DNA of 64,000 bases. Origin: SpSt-333 sp040751955 (GTDB lineage Bacteria > Bacteroidota > Ignavibacteria > UBA10030 > UBA8401). Every line of letters begins with the position of its first letter. Within the stretch, counting starts at the first letter, position 1. The stretch is taken from contig JBFMFY010000001.1 in the NCBI GenBank assembly GCA_040751955.1, positions 102,785-166,784 of the forward strand, in the 5' to 3' direction. Below are positions 53,462-63,105 of this stretch, in pieces. Both the position numbers and the translations under genes were made by a program. The notes beneath the pieces were generated by a model. The model made no database searches, had not been told where the DNA came from, and saw nothing but the letters and a program-made list of their open reading frames with translations.

Positions 53462-55138
53462 ATGAAAAAGTATCTGGTAATAGTCGGATTAATGGTAAGC
53501 GCCGTTGGACTGACCGAAATTGCGTATGCAGTGGGAACGCCGGCTGGAACGGTAATTCAATCGAGATCACGAGTGATCTATTCAACTGCGAGCGGTGCAG
53601 TCTCAGACACTGTCTATTCAAACTACGTTAGTTTCTCAGTTGCACAGGTTGCAGCAGTCAATATGACGCCTTCAACCAACGCCTCAACGACAACGGGAGA
53701 CAGCGTGTATATGACATATCCTTTGACGATCACAAACTCGGGGAACGGAACCGATTATTTCCGTTTCTCGTATGTTTCGTCAAAAGGATGGAGTGCTGCT
53801 TTTTACTTCGATGCGAATGGAGATGGTGTGTTACAGGCAGGTGAAATTTCCGCAGGAACTGTTTCTCAATCTGCAAATATTGCAGCCGATGCTGCGTACA
53901 AACTTCTGGTCCGCATTTTTGTTCCCCGCGGAGGTTCACTGAACGGACAAATTGATACAACAGTTGTCACAGCAAAATCGAATTTCGATTCTACAAAAAC
54001 GAATACTGCCTCTGTCAGGACCACTGTGAATACAGTGAATATTCCAAACATCGGTACGTCATTGACCGTTAACCCAACAAATCCGACCCCCGGACAAAAT
54101 GTGGAATATTCGATGACCATCACGAACAGCGGTAGTGTTGCTGCGACTGGTGTTACGTTCACCGACCTGATCAATACATCTCAATTCTCATTTGTATCGG
54201 GAACGACCACGCAAGGAACATTCAATGGCTCGATTGTCCCTGCAACGTGGACTGTCGGTACAATTAATCCGGGTGCAAGCGTAACAGTAACGATAACTCT
54301 GCAGGTGCTTCCGTCACTTCCGAATGGGACAGTGCTGAGCAATCAAATTAATGTTCAATATACTGTCGGCGGAAATACATTTACGATAACCTCAAACAAT
54401 CCGTACGCTGCAGTTGGCGTTGTGCGGAATGTGCAAATTTCACCGACAGCTGCTTCAGCATCAAAAGAAGCTGAAGACACGCTTGCGTATGCGTTTACGG
54501 TAAAGAATACCGGCAACTCAAAAGATGTTCTTGAGATGGAATACAACTCGTCAAAATCATATACCTGGGCTTTTTACCGTGATGTGAATGGAGACGGTTT
54601 GCTCGATGGTGGAGATACACAATTAACAAATACAAATCCTGCACCAACAACTGTTGATGTCGATTCGGTTGCTGCAACTGACAGTGTCAAAATTCTTGCA
54701 CGATTGATTGTTCCTAAGGTTACAACCGATCAGGATCAGGATGTCACAACATTTACGGTACGTTCCAGCGCAGACAATACTAAATTCCAAAGTGCGATTG
54801 GGACAACGACAATCGGTATTCCGGTTATAGCACTTGTTCGTACCGTTACGCCTGCCGGAGATCAGCCCCCGGGTGAAGAAATGACATTTCAGATTACATA
54901 CCAAAACAATGGGCACGGAAAGGCGTATAATTTTTCTCTCACTGAAACAGAAGCGGACAGCATGTCTTATGTCGCAAATTCGGTAACAATTAACAATGTT
55001 GCGAAGACGGATCTCTCTGATGCGGATGAAGTGACCGTAACAACTGTAAGCGGAAGGAAAGTAATTTCTATTAATCTGGGGACATTGAGTGCACTTTCTA
55101 CGCAGGGAACAATACGATATCGTGCAACGATCCATTAA
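53462..55138 (+). CDS. DUF11-repeat exported protein, paralogue A
   Basis: 558 residues. Signal peptide MKKYLVIVGLMVSAVG...AYA, mature start VGTPAGTVIQSRSRVIYSTASGAV. Module order: N-terminal GTPAGT domain, YFRFSYVSSKGWSAAFYFDANGDGVLQAGE (Ca2+-loop-like), DUF11 (PGQNVEYSMTITNSGS), second YRDVNGDGLLDGGD loop, final DUF11 (PGEEMTFQITYQNNG) ending LSALSTQGTIRYRATIH. The next gene encodes a protein with the same order throughout, so the pair arose by tandem duplication. Function inferred: surface subunit. Confidence 0.8.
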   Translation: MKKYLVIVGLMVSAVGLTEIAYAVGTPAGTVIQSRSRVIYSTASGAVSDTVYSNYVSFSVAQVAAVNMTPSTNASTTTGDSVYMTYPLTITNSGNGTDYFRFSYVSSKGWSAAFYFDANGDGVLQAGEISAGTVSQSANIAADAAYKLLVRIFVPRGGSLNGQIDTTVVTAKSNFDSTKTNTASVRTTVNTVNIPNIGTSLTVNPTNPTPGQNVEYSMTITNSGSVAATGVTFTDLINTSQFSFVSGTTTQGTFNGSIVPATWTVGTINPGASVTVTITLQVLPSLPNGTVLSNQINVQYTVGGNTFTITSNNPYAAVGVVRNVQISPTAASASKEAEDTLAYAFTVKNTGNSKDVLEMEYNSSKSYTWAFYRDVNGDGLLDGGDTQLTNTNPAPTTVDVDSVAATDSVKILARLIVPKVTTDQDQDVTTFTVRSSADNTKFQSAIGTTTIGIPVIALVRTVTPAGDQPPGEEMTFQITYQNNGHGKAYNFSLTETEADSMSYVANSVTINNVAKTDLSDADEVTVTTVSGRKVISINLGTLSALSTQGTIRYRATIH

Positions 55139-55174
55139 GAATGACCGATGCAGGCGGCTGATAGCACACTTATT

Positions 55175-56839
55175 ATGAAAAGTATGATATTACATAAACT
55201 GATTCCGGCGATACTTCTGCTTTGTGCAGGTTTCTTCACCGAATCGTTTGCAGCGGGAACTCCTGCCGGTACGATCATCCAAAGCAGATCTCGTGCAACA
55301 TTCACCACTGCTTCCGGTGCAGTCGTTGATACTGTGTACTCTGCGTACGTAGCGATCACCGTAAAACAGGCAGGTTCATTCAACGTAACGCCGGCATCGA
55401 ATGCGGTACTGACGAACAGCGACAGTGTGAATATTGACTATGCCGTGACAGTGACAAATTCCGGTAACGGAACGGATATCGGCAAATTGTCATCGGTATC
55501 GTCCAAGGGATGGATGACACAGCTCTTTTTTGATGCAAACGGCGACGGTGTATTGCAGTCCGGAGAAGCCGGCAGTACTGTCTCGCAGACGTCATCACTT
55601 GCTCCGGATGCGGACTACAAAATAATCGTTCGGGTTCGTGTCCCCCGCGATGAAATGCTGAACGGTGAAAAAGATACAACGACTCTGACGGTGAAATCGA
55701 ATTTCGATTCCACACGAACGAATACGGGAAGGTACAGTACCACTGTGAGGACAGCAATGCTGCCGCCGGGATCTGGATTAACAGTAAATAATCCCACACC
55801 AAATGCCGGTTCGAATGTTACATACACCTTCACATATACAAATAACGGCTCTGTTCCCGTCACCGCCATGACGGTATCGAATCTATTTCCGGCCGGTGCA
55901 TTTACTTTTGTTTCAGGTACAGGAAGCCAGGGAACATTCAATGGTTCTGGAAATCCAGTGTTGTGGAATATCGGTACGGTTGCGCCCGGAGCGACTATTA
56001 CAGTTACACTCACATTGCAGGTGAATACAACCAATCCACCCGGCACAGTGCTCGGCAATTATTTTTCCATCAACTATACAGTCGGATCGAACACATACAC
56101 TATTGCAACGAATACGTCCGAGATAACAGTCGCCGGAATTCTTGCGCCCGGGGTACAAGTGACTGCTGTTTGGAACTCCTTGACTAAAGAAGCGACTGAT
56201 ACTGCTGTGTACAGATTCAAAGTGCGTAACAGCGGAACAGTGAAGGATGTGATCGAAATAAATACCACATCGTCTCGCGGATTTCTTTGGAATCTCTATC
56301 GCGATGCAAACGACAATAGCCAACTCGATCCGTCCGATCCGTTGTTGACCAATACTAACGGCTCTGCCGGTATTGATGTTGATTCTGTTGCGGCGGGGGA
56401 TAGCGTTCGAGTGTTTGCTCGTACAATCATTACACGTCAAACGGTCGATCAGATCAAAGATTCACTTTCGGTGAGAGGAACATCGTCATCCGATGGTACA
56501 AAGACAAGTACTGCTGTCGTTGTTACAACAATCAATGTTCCTGTCGTCACTCTTTCAAAAAATGTTTTTCCGGTCGGTGATCAGCCGGCAGGTGCGGTCA
56601 TTACATACAGTATCACATTCCAAAACAGCGGCTCCGCCTCAGTTTCTAATTTTATTGTTGCCGATACAACTCCGTCGGCAACAGAGTACGTCCCGAATAG
56701 CGTCAAATTGAATAACACACCTGTTGCGGATAATCTTGTAGTAACGCCCGACGGGAACAATACGATTATTGCCGTAAATATCGGAACGCTTAATGCGGGA
56801 CAGTCTGGTTCGATTGAATTTAAAGTGAAAATCAAATAA
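55175..56839 (+). CDS. DUF11-repeat exported protein, paralogue B
   Basis: 554 residues from ATG 55175, chosen because the signal peptide starts there (MKSMILHKLIPAILLLCAGFF...SFAAG); the frame is open from 55148. The mature start GTPAGTIIQSRSRATFTTAS is nearly the same as in paralogue A. It has one DANGDGVLQSGE loop, a second degenerate one (YRDANDNSQLDPSDP), two DUF11 units and the same type of end, LNAGQSGSIEFKVKIK. Its stop overlaps the next start (TAATG). Confidence 0.8.
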   Translation: MKSMILHKLIPAILLLCAGFFTESFAAGTPAGTIIQSRSRATFTTASGAVVDTVYSAYVAITVKQAGSFNVTPASNAVLTNSDSVNIDYAVTVTNSGNGTDIGKLSSVSSKGWMTQLFFDANGDGVLQSGEAGSTVSQTSSLAPDADYKIIVRVRVPRDEMLNGEKDTTTLTVKSNFDSTRTNTGRYSTTVRTAMLPPGSGLTVNNPTPNAGSNVTYTFTYTNNGSVPVTAMTVSNLFPAGAFTFVSGTGSQGTFNGSGNPVLWNIGTVAPGATITVTLTLQVNTTNPPGTVLGNYFSINYTVGSNTYTIATNTSEITVAGILAPGVQVTAVWNSLTKEATDTAVYRFKVRNSGTVKDVIEINTTSSRGFLWNLYRDANDNSQLDPSDPLLTNTNGSAGIDVDSVAAGDSVRVFARTIITRQTVDQIKDSLSVRGTSSSDGTKTSTAVVVTTINVPVVTLSKNVFPVGDQPAGAVITYSITFQNSGSASVSNFIVADTTPSATEYVPNSVKLNNTPVADNLVVTPDGNNTIIAVNIGTLNAGQSGSIEFKVKIK

Positions 56840-59800
56840 TGCCCATACTCATGGCAGAACTTGTTAAAACATACCGTGGCTTACTAATCGCAGCGATGTT
56901 GATGATTGGTGTTGTACAGTCGCTGTTCAGCCAAACGGCAGCGAGCACCCAAATTACAAATCAGGCGAAAGCGACGTACCAGTATAAATCGTTCCCGGCT
57001 GATACCGTGAAGTCGGGAGTCGTTCAATTTACAGTTATCGAAGCGCCTAATTTTGAATTGAGTTTTGGCGCCCGTGATACAAATGTTTTCGGAAGAGAGA
57101 CATTGCAAGTTCGGCTCGTTTATAAGAACGTCGGAAACCTGAAAGCAGACACCGCTACCATACAAGGTATTCTTCCTCCTGCCGGATTGCGATTTGTTCC
57201 CGGCTCGACAAAAGGTATAATATCCGGAGGAACGGTTACCTGGACGGTGTTGAATGTTCTTCCGGGTCAAGCTGACTCAGTGGGAGTTAAAATGGTGGTT
57301 GACAGCACGCTTGTTGCCTTAACTCAACTCCAACTGAATGCAAATCTCAATTGGCTTTCATCGCAAGTTTCATCATCAATGACGCTTGTTGTGAACAGTT
57401 TTCCTCGTCTTGAAATTACCAATACTCCACTCGCACAGGTCGCCGGTTCGGGGAGAACATTCTCTTATAGCATTGTAGTTAAAAACACCGGAAATGTACA
57501 ATCGACGAATACGACTCTCGTTGATACCATTTCTTCACTTGGAACATTTGTGAGTGCAAGCGTAACGCCGGACAGCATTAAAAATTCTCAACGTCTCATT
57601 GTATGGAAACTCGGAAACATCCCTGCGTTTGCTGAACGAACTATAACGGTAACCGTGTCAACACCGCCAAATCTTGCCGCTGGCACATTGTCGAACAGCG
57701 CCGTTGTCTATTCGGCGAATGTTCCCGCCGGCGCCAAAGCTTCTGTCACAAATCCCATAGTTCCAATCGTTCCGAAGAGTATTACGATCAACCCTGTTTC
57801 CAAATATATCTTCGGTCAATTGAATCAGGACAGTTCGCGTATCGACATTATTGTGAAAGACTCGGTTGATCAGTCTGTACCAAACGGAGTTCCGGTGCAG
57901 GTGACCACGACGTTAGGAACATTTTCCAACAATGCACAGAATATATCTACTACTGTGCAAAATGGAACAGCAACGGTAATGCTCCGTTCGGCAAATGTGG
58001 CGAATGAAATTCAAAGAGTACGAATTACTGCACTTGGCGGATCGCCGCTGATCGGGACAATTCAGGATACGGCAAATGTCTTTATGTATCCCGGTGCTGT
58101 AACAGGCATCGTCGTCAGCGGACTTAACCGTACGCCGTACGCAGGTGCCATCGCCCGTGTCTATAATCAATCAAAACAAATAGTCGGTGCGGATACAACA
58201 AAATCGGACGGGAAATTTTTTGTACCACTGAACAAGGATGTGCTGGCGTATCTGTTGGAAATCTATGTTATCGACAAGTTTGGCGACACAATCACCACAA
58301 GCACGCCGATTGATCCGACGAAATTTCCGATGCCGCCAATTGAAATTCCGAACACCATTGCGGGCAGAATCCTATATCGAATTTCAGGACTTCCGGTACC
58401 AGCTGAAGGGGTTACGGTATTTTTGGATTCGGTATCAAGTTCCGGTCCAGTATCAAAATCCCGGAGCACCGGTCGCTTGTCGCAGCCGATCGGTAACTAT
58501 TTCCGTCTCCAGGAGCAAAAAACTGATCGTCTCGGAAGATTTAAATTCGAGAACTTGAAACCAGCACGGTACGTTGTCTCCATCGACAGTACCGAGTTCC
58601 CTAGTTTTAAGGGGCAAAGTTTTGTCATGGATACCGTATCAGGCACGTTCACCATCAATCTCAGCATTGAAATAGAACAGGACTCTTCAATAACGCTGGT
58701 GATGCAGGCTGAGCCGGTGCGATATGCAGGCGACACATTGCACTATTCCATTCGCACGGGGAATGTAGGGAATGTGAATCATTACAATATTTCGCTGACC
58801 GATACGCTGCCGAAATTTACGTCGCTTGTCTCCGTTGAAAAAAGCAAGTTCAAATCAGTTTCATACGACACAACAGGAAGAATTATCCGCTGGACGGCAG
58901 ATTCGTTGACCAGTTTTCAGGAGGATACAGTACGGCTGGCATTATTATTATCAAGGAACATTCCCGACAGCACACGTCTTAGAAACACTGTGTGGTATTC
59001 TTCGCATGTATTATCACAGCAACAAAGTACTGTTACTACTATTGTCCGTTCCGCACCCAATCTATCATTTGGCAACTTCTTTGCCGGAAAGGATTCAACC
59101 GTTGCAGGCGACAGTGTATTCAAAAAAATATGGTTCAGTAATACTGGTACGGACAGCCTAAAAGACATACGGATTGTTGACTCGATCTTTTTCGCCGGAC
59201 AAAGTAAAATTGTACTCGGAAAGCAGGCAATCGATTCTGTATCCATCGTTGACAGCGTCGTAACGATTTTTGTCGGTGCAATTCCGCCCGATCATGCGGA
59301 TACTGTTACAATTAAGTTCCTTTCAGATTTCAGTCTTAAGACGGGGACGAAGATCATTTCCAGGGCACGGCTGATGCAAGGGAATACAACACTGGACACT
59401 GCCACAACTGTATTGACAATGATCGACAATCCGAATCTTTCTTCGTTTCTCAAGATTGTAAAGACGGGAAATAAGAAGGTTGCTGAGATCGGTGATATTG
59501 TCACATACCAAATTCAGGTCAGCAACACAAGCCCGACATTTGTCCATACACTTGGCATCTTTGATCTTTTGCCTCATTCGTTCCGGTACATAAAGAACTC
59601 CGCCCGGTTTAACGGTAAGTCTGCTGAACCCTTGCTCAATCAGAATTTGAATTCTTTGACATGGAATCTTGCCGATACGATCCGTTCCGGAAAATCTGGT
59701 CAACTTGTATATCAATTGGCGATCGGAGCGGACGCACTTGAAAGTGAAGGAATAAATACTGCATATGCTATTTCGGAAGGTAATATCGGCGGCAGACTCC

Positions 59801-61575
59801 ATTCGGCACCGTCGCAATGGCAAGTGACGGTTCGTCCCGGCGTCTTTACAGAAAAGGGACTTGTCATCGGCAAGGTGTTCTATGATGATAACAGGAATTT
59901 GTTCCAGGAAGCAGGTGAGACCGGCATAAAGGATGTTGAGTTGTGGATGGAAGACGGAACGAAAATCATTACCGGAGACGATGGCAAGTTCTCATTGCCG
60001 GAGGTGAAACCCGGTCAACATGTGTTACGCATTAACGAAGCGACATTGCCGAAGGGGGCGCAATTGCTTTCGGGAAACAATAAATTTGCGCAGGATGCAT
60101 CGTCACAGTTTGTGCGCATTACGGAAAGCGGAATTGCAAAGGCAAATTTCTTCGTTCTCCGTACATTGAAAGATTCGATCAGTCAATTGATCGGCAAGGT
60201 GAACAAATTGTTTGCAGTCCGTCAATCGCGTCCAAAATATATCAATACCGATACGCTGCGGGGTGTGAAAATCGACACACTCGATATGTATGTTTCGTTC
60301 GTCTTCTCCGGCGGTAAATATCTGCAAAGCATCGATATCAACGAGACGCTTCCGGAAGAATTCTCCATCGTTCCCGGCAGCGCTACATTCAACGGACGCC
60401 GGATCAATCCCACAATACTTGGAACGAATGTGCAATGGAAAGCTGGACGCGGACCCGACATGATGCAAGGGTTGTTGAAATACAAAGTTGCATTGAATAC
60501 ACCGCCGAAGAAAGGAAGCTCGTTGCTCTCCGTTGGTTCAATTATTGTTGTAACCGCAGATAGTGCTGTTGTGGAAAGTCAGAAACTTGTTACCGAAAAT
60601 ATTGTCCAGGAAACAGAGAAGAACCGCATAGAAACGTCGGAGGCATTGATAAGAACGGTGAATCCGGACGATCGTCAGATTGGGGATTCGGTGACCGTTA
60701 CGGAAGGGGACGAAATATTTTTTAAGACGCGCATCTTCATCGATCCTAAAAAGAAAATAAAATCTGTCCGGTTGATCGATTCAGTGGCATCAAATTTCAT
60801 TGTAAACGATCGTTCATTTACCGTGAACGGAATTCCACTCCCTTCAAAAAATCTTTCGGTTCGGGTCCGTTCATCAGCACTCTCTGCACGCATGCCGATT
60901 ATGAAAAATGAAATCGAATTTATGAGGATCGCCTCAATCGATTTAACAGAGTTGATCCGCAGCGGATTAAATGAAGTGACATACAATGCAAAGTTGAACT
61001 CCGCAAGCAGAGATACTACACTGAGAAAGTACACATACATTCTTGTTGTGGATGAGTATAACACTGAAACAATGTCTCATTCCAAGCCGGTGAGGATCAG
61101 AATCCGTGCATCAAAGAAACTACCGGCGCTGGCGCTTGAAACCGTTTATGTTGAAATCCGCAAACCGCTCGCTAAACTGGAAGAGAAAGTGGCTGAAGCC
61201 GTGAAACTTGTAGAATCGCTCAAGCAGAGTACCTCAAAAACAGTGATCATGGAAGGCATAACGTTTGAGATGGGTAAAACGATCCTGACGAAGGATGCGA
61301 TGGTTGTCCTTGATAATATTGCAAAAACACTATTGGAAAATCCAGAATTGAAGATACAAGTGAACGGACACACTGATAACACAGGAAATGCATCAGCAAA
61401 CAGACGTGTTTCACTTGCACGAGCAAAAGAGGTGAGCAGGTATCTGATGGAAAAAGGTGTTTCTGCTGAGAGATTATTCGCGCAAGGCTTCGGTCCCGAT
61501 AAGCCGATCGCAACGAATAAAACGGAAGAGGGGAGAGCAAAGAACAGACGAGTAGAATTTGTACGAAGGAAGTGA
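56839..61575 (+). CDS. DUF11-repeat protein with C-terminal OmpA peptidoglycan-binding domain
   Basis: 1578 residues. Signal peptide about 1-31 (GLLIAAMLMIGVVQSLFSQ). The N-terminus (TQITNQAKATYQYKS) is a diverged form of the module opening the other cluster proteins. Several DUF11 units follow (RETLQVRLVYKNVGN; GRTFSYSIVVKNTGN; GDTLHYSIRTGNVGN; GDIVTYQIQVSNTS). In between lie carboxypeptidase-regulatory/SdrD_B-like domains (about 420-480, 500-620 and VFYDDNRNLFQEAGETGIKD near 1013). Residues about 1460-1578 are OmpA-C: ITFEMGKTILTKDA, NGHTDNTGNASANRRVSLARAKEV and FGPDKPIATNKTEEGRAKNRRVEF, with the Asp and Arg that bind diaminopimelate. The domain would tether the protein to peptidoglycan. 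Last gene of the cluster. Confidence 0.88.
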   Translation: MPILMAELVKTYRGLLIAAMLMIGVVQSLFSQTAASTQITNQAKATYQYKSFPADTVKSGVVQFTVIEAPNFELSFGARDTNVFGRETLQVRLVYKNVGNLKADTATIQGILPPAGLRFVPGSTKGIISGGTVTWTVLNVLPGQADSVGVKMVVDSTLVALTQLQLNANLNWLSSQVSSSMTLVVNSFPRLEITNTPLAQVAGSGRTFSYSIVVKNTGNVQSTNTTLVDTISSLGTFVSASVTPDSIKNSQRLIVWKLGNIPAFAERTITVTVSTPPNLAAGTLSNSAVVYSANVPAGAKASVTNPIVPIVPKSITINPVSKYIFGQLNQDSSRIDIIVKDSVDQSVPNGVPVQVTTTLGTFSNNAQNISTTVQNGTATVMLRSANVANEIQRVRITALGGSPLIGTIQDTANVFMYPGAVTGIVVSGLNRTPYAGAIARVYNQSKQIVGADTTKSDGKFFVPLNKDVLAYLLEIYVIDKFGDTITTSTPIDPTKFPMPPIEIPNTIAGRILYRISGLPVPAEGVTVFLDSVSSSGPVSKSRSTGRLSQPIGNYFRLQEQKTDRLGRFKFENLKPARYVVSIDSTEFPSFKGQSFVMDTVSGTFTINLSIEIEQDSSITLVMQAEPVRYAGDTLHYSIRTGNVGNVNHYNISLTDTLPKFTSLVSVEKSKFKSVSYDTTGRIIRWTADSLTSFQEDTVRLALLLSRNIPDSTRLRNTVWYSSHVLSQQQSTVTTIVRSAPNLSFGNFFAGKDSTVAGDSVFKKIWFSNTGTDSLKDIRIVDSIFFAGQSKIVLGKQAIDSVSIVDSVVTIFVGAIPPDHADTVTIKFLSDFSLKTGTKIISRARLMQGNTTLDTATTVLTMIDNPNLSSFLKIVKTGNKKVAEIGDIVTYQIQVSNTSPTFVHTLGIFDLLPHSFRYIKNSARFNGKSAEPLLNQNLNSLTWNLADTIRSGKSGQLVYQLAIGADALESEGINTAYAISEGNIGGRLHSAPSQWQVTVRPGVFTEKGLVIGKVFYDDNRNLFQEAGETGIKDVELWMEDGTKIITGDDGKFSLPEVKPGQHVLRINEATLPKGAQLLSGNNKFAQDASSQFVRITESGIAKANFFVLRTLKDSISQLIGKVNKLFAVRQSRPKYINTDTLRGVKIDTLDMYVSFVFSGGKYLQSIDINETLPEEFSIVPGSATFNGRRINPTILGTNVQWKAGRGPDMMQGLLKYKVALNTPPKKGSSLLSVGSIIVVTADSAVVESQKLVTENIVQETEKNRIETSEALIRTVNPDDRQIGDSVTVTEGDEIFFKTRIFIDPKKKIKSVRLIDSVASNFIVNDRSFTVNGIPLPSKNLSVRVRSSALSARMPIMKNEIEFMRIASIDLTELIRSGLNEVTYNAKLNSASRDTTLRKYTYILVVDEYNTETMSHSKPVRIRIRASKKLPALALETVYVEIRKPLAKLEEKVAEAVKLVESLKQSTSKTVIMEGITFEMGKTILTKDAMVVLDNIAKTLLENPELKIQVNGHTDNTGNASANRRVSLARAKEVSRYLMEKGVSAERLFAQGFGPDKPIATNKTEEGRAKNRRVEFVRRK

Positions 61576-61585
61576 TAAAAAGATT

Positions 61586-61613
61586 TCTTGCGGAGGCAGT
61601 CACCTCCGCAAGA
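61586..61613 (-). terminator. Hairpin after the lyase gene and the surface cluster
   Basis: TCTTGCGGAGG/CCTCCGCAAGA, 11 bp perfect, loop of 6. On the minus strand AATCTTTTTATC follows, giving a modest terminator for the lyase gene that ends at 61623. On the plus strand there is no T tract, though the stem stands 10 bases after the OmpA gene's stop. Confidence 0.5.
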
Positions 61614-61622
61614 CTTCACTCG

Positions 61623-63008
61623 TTACAGCTTTTCAAATCTTGCCTGAAAGAATCTGAGATATTTCGGTTCATAGACCATCGTTAATCCTTTCACTCCGCT
61701 GCGGTTGTTCCACACTTCATAAACAGATTCGACAGTAACATCACAATGAGCCTGCGTGTACACCCTTCGCGGAAATGTGAGCCGTACCAATTCCAGTTTT
61801 GGAAAGTAATGATCGCCCGTCTCTTTATTCCTGCCGGCAGAAACTATTCCCCGTTCCATCGCTCTGATTCCCGAATCAACGTACAATTCTGCGGCAAGTG
61901 TTTGAGCGGGGAATTTTAATTGATCGAGCTGCGGGTAAAATTTCTTTGCATCGAGGAAGATTGCATGTCCGCCGATGGGGCGGACGATCGGAATGCCGAG
62001 TTCGATGAGTCGGTTCCCGACATATTCCACTTGACCGATCCTTGCCTGCAGATGATCAAGTTGGCAGGCTTCTTCAATGCCGCGCGCCATCGCTTCCATG
62101 TCTCGTCCCGCCAGTCCGCCATAGGTGTGAAGACCTTCATAGACAACTACCATATTGCGCGCTTCCTCAAACACATCGTAATCATTCACCGCGAGAAATC
62201 CGCCGATATTCACCAGAAGATCTTTCTTACCGCTCATGGTCGCTGCATCGGAGTAGGAGCACATTTCAAGAAGTATTTCCTTGACCGACTTGTCTTCATA
62301 TCCTTTTTCACGCCGTTTGATGAAATAAGCATTCTCCATTGCACGGGTTGCATCAATCACGACTTTAATACCGTTTTTCTTTGCCATTGAATGAACAGCA
62401 CGGAGATTTTCCATCGAGATCGGCTGACCGCCCGCCATGTTCACCGTTGCACCAATGGTGATGTACGCTATTTTTTTTGCACCGACGCGTTTGATGAGAT
62501 CTTCAAATTTTTGAAGATCGACATTTCCTTTGAACGGATGCTCTTTCTGTGAATCGTGTGCTTCATCGATGATAACATCAACGAATGTTCCGCCGGCGAG
62601 TTCCTGATGAAGCCTTGTGGTAGTGAAGTACATGTTTCCAGGCACATAGTCACCGGGCTTAATGAGAATCTTCGATATGATATTTTCTGCGCCGCGCCCC
62701 TGATGTGTCGGTACAAGATATTTGTATCCGTAATACTCTCTCACTTTTGATTCGAGGTGGTAATAATTCTCACTTCCGGCATACGCTTCATCACCGACCA
62801 TCATCCCTGCCCATTGATAGTCGCTCATGGCATTGGTGCCGCTGTCTGTTAAAAGATCGATGTACACATCTCTCGATTTCAGTAAAAACGTATTGTATCC
62901 CGCCTCTGCAATGTTTTGTTCACGTTCTGTTCGTGTAGTCATTTTTAACGGTTCAACCGTCTTGATCTTAAATGGTTCCGCCCACGAGCGGCGTTGTAAG
63001 GTCGGCAT
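61623..63008 (-). CDS. tpl: Beta-eliminating lyase, probably tyrosine phenol-lyase (tryptophanase family)
   Basis: PLP enzyme, 461 residues, splitting an aromatic amino acid into the ring compound, pyruvate and ammonia. Family motifs: LLTDSGTNAMSDYQWAGMMVGDEAYAG, VPTHQGRGAEN, VIDATRAMENAYFI, and the PLP lysine in ATMSGKKDLLVNIGGF. Two positions separate the two activities. The C-terminal region reads AMERGIVSAGRN and LRFFQARF. As I recall, tyrosine phenol-lyase has Arg381 in MERGIVSAGRN and Phe in LRFFTARF, whereas E. coli tryptophanase has VEIGSFLLGRD and LRHFTAKL. The match is to the phenol-lyase. GGAG stands about 8 bases before the start. Single gene. Confidence 0.85.
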   Translation of the reverse strand: MPTLQRRSWAEPFKIKTVEPLKMTTRTEREQNIAEAGYNTFLLKSRDVYIDLLTDSGTNAMSDYQWAGMMVGDEAYAGSENYYHLESKVREYYGYKYLVPTHQGRGAENIISKILIKPGDYVPGNMYFTTTRLHQELAGGTFVDVIIDEAHDSQKEHPFKGNVDLQKFEDLIKRVGAKKIAYITIGATVNMAGGQPISMENLRAVHSMAKKNGIKVVIDATRAMENAYFIKRREKGYEDKSVKEILLEMCSYSDAATMSGKKDLLVNIGGFLAVNDYDVFEEARNMVVVYEGLHTYGGLAGRDMEAMARGIEEACQLDHLQARIGQVEYVGNRLIELGIPIVRPIGGHAIFLDAKKFYPQLDQLKFPAQTLAAELYVDSGIRAMERGIVSAGRNKETGDHYFPKLELVRLTFPRRVYTQAHCDVTVESVYEVWNNRSGVKGLTMVYEPKYLRFFQARFEKL

Positions 63009-63105
63009 TGTTTTGCTCCAATCTGTTCGTTGATTTTAGGACTCGTTTTTGCTACTTTAATGTGAATTGCACGCGTTAATATACTTAACACTTCCTGGAT
63101 AAACA

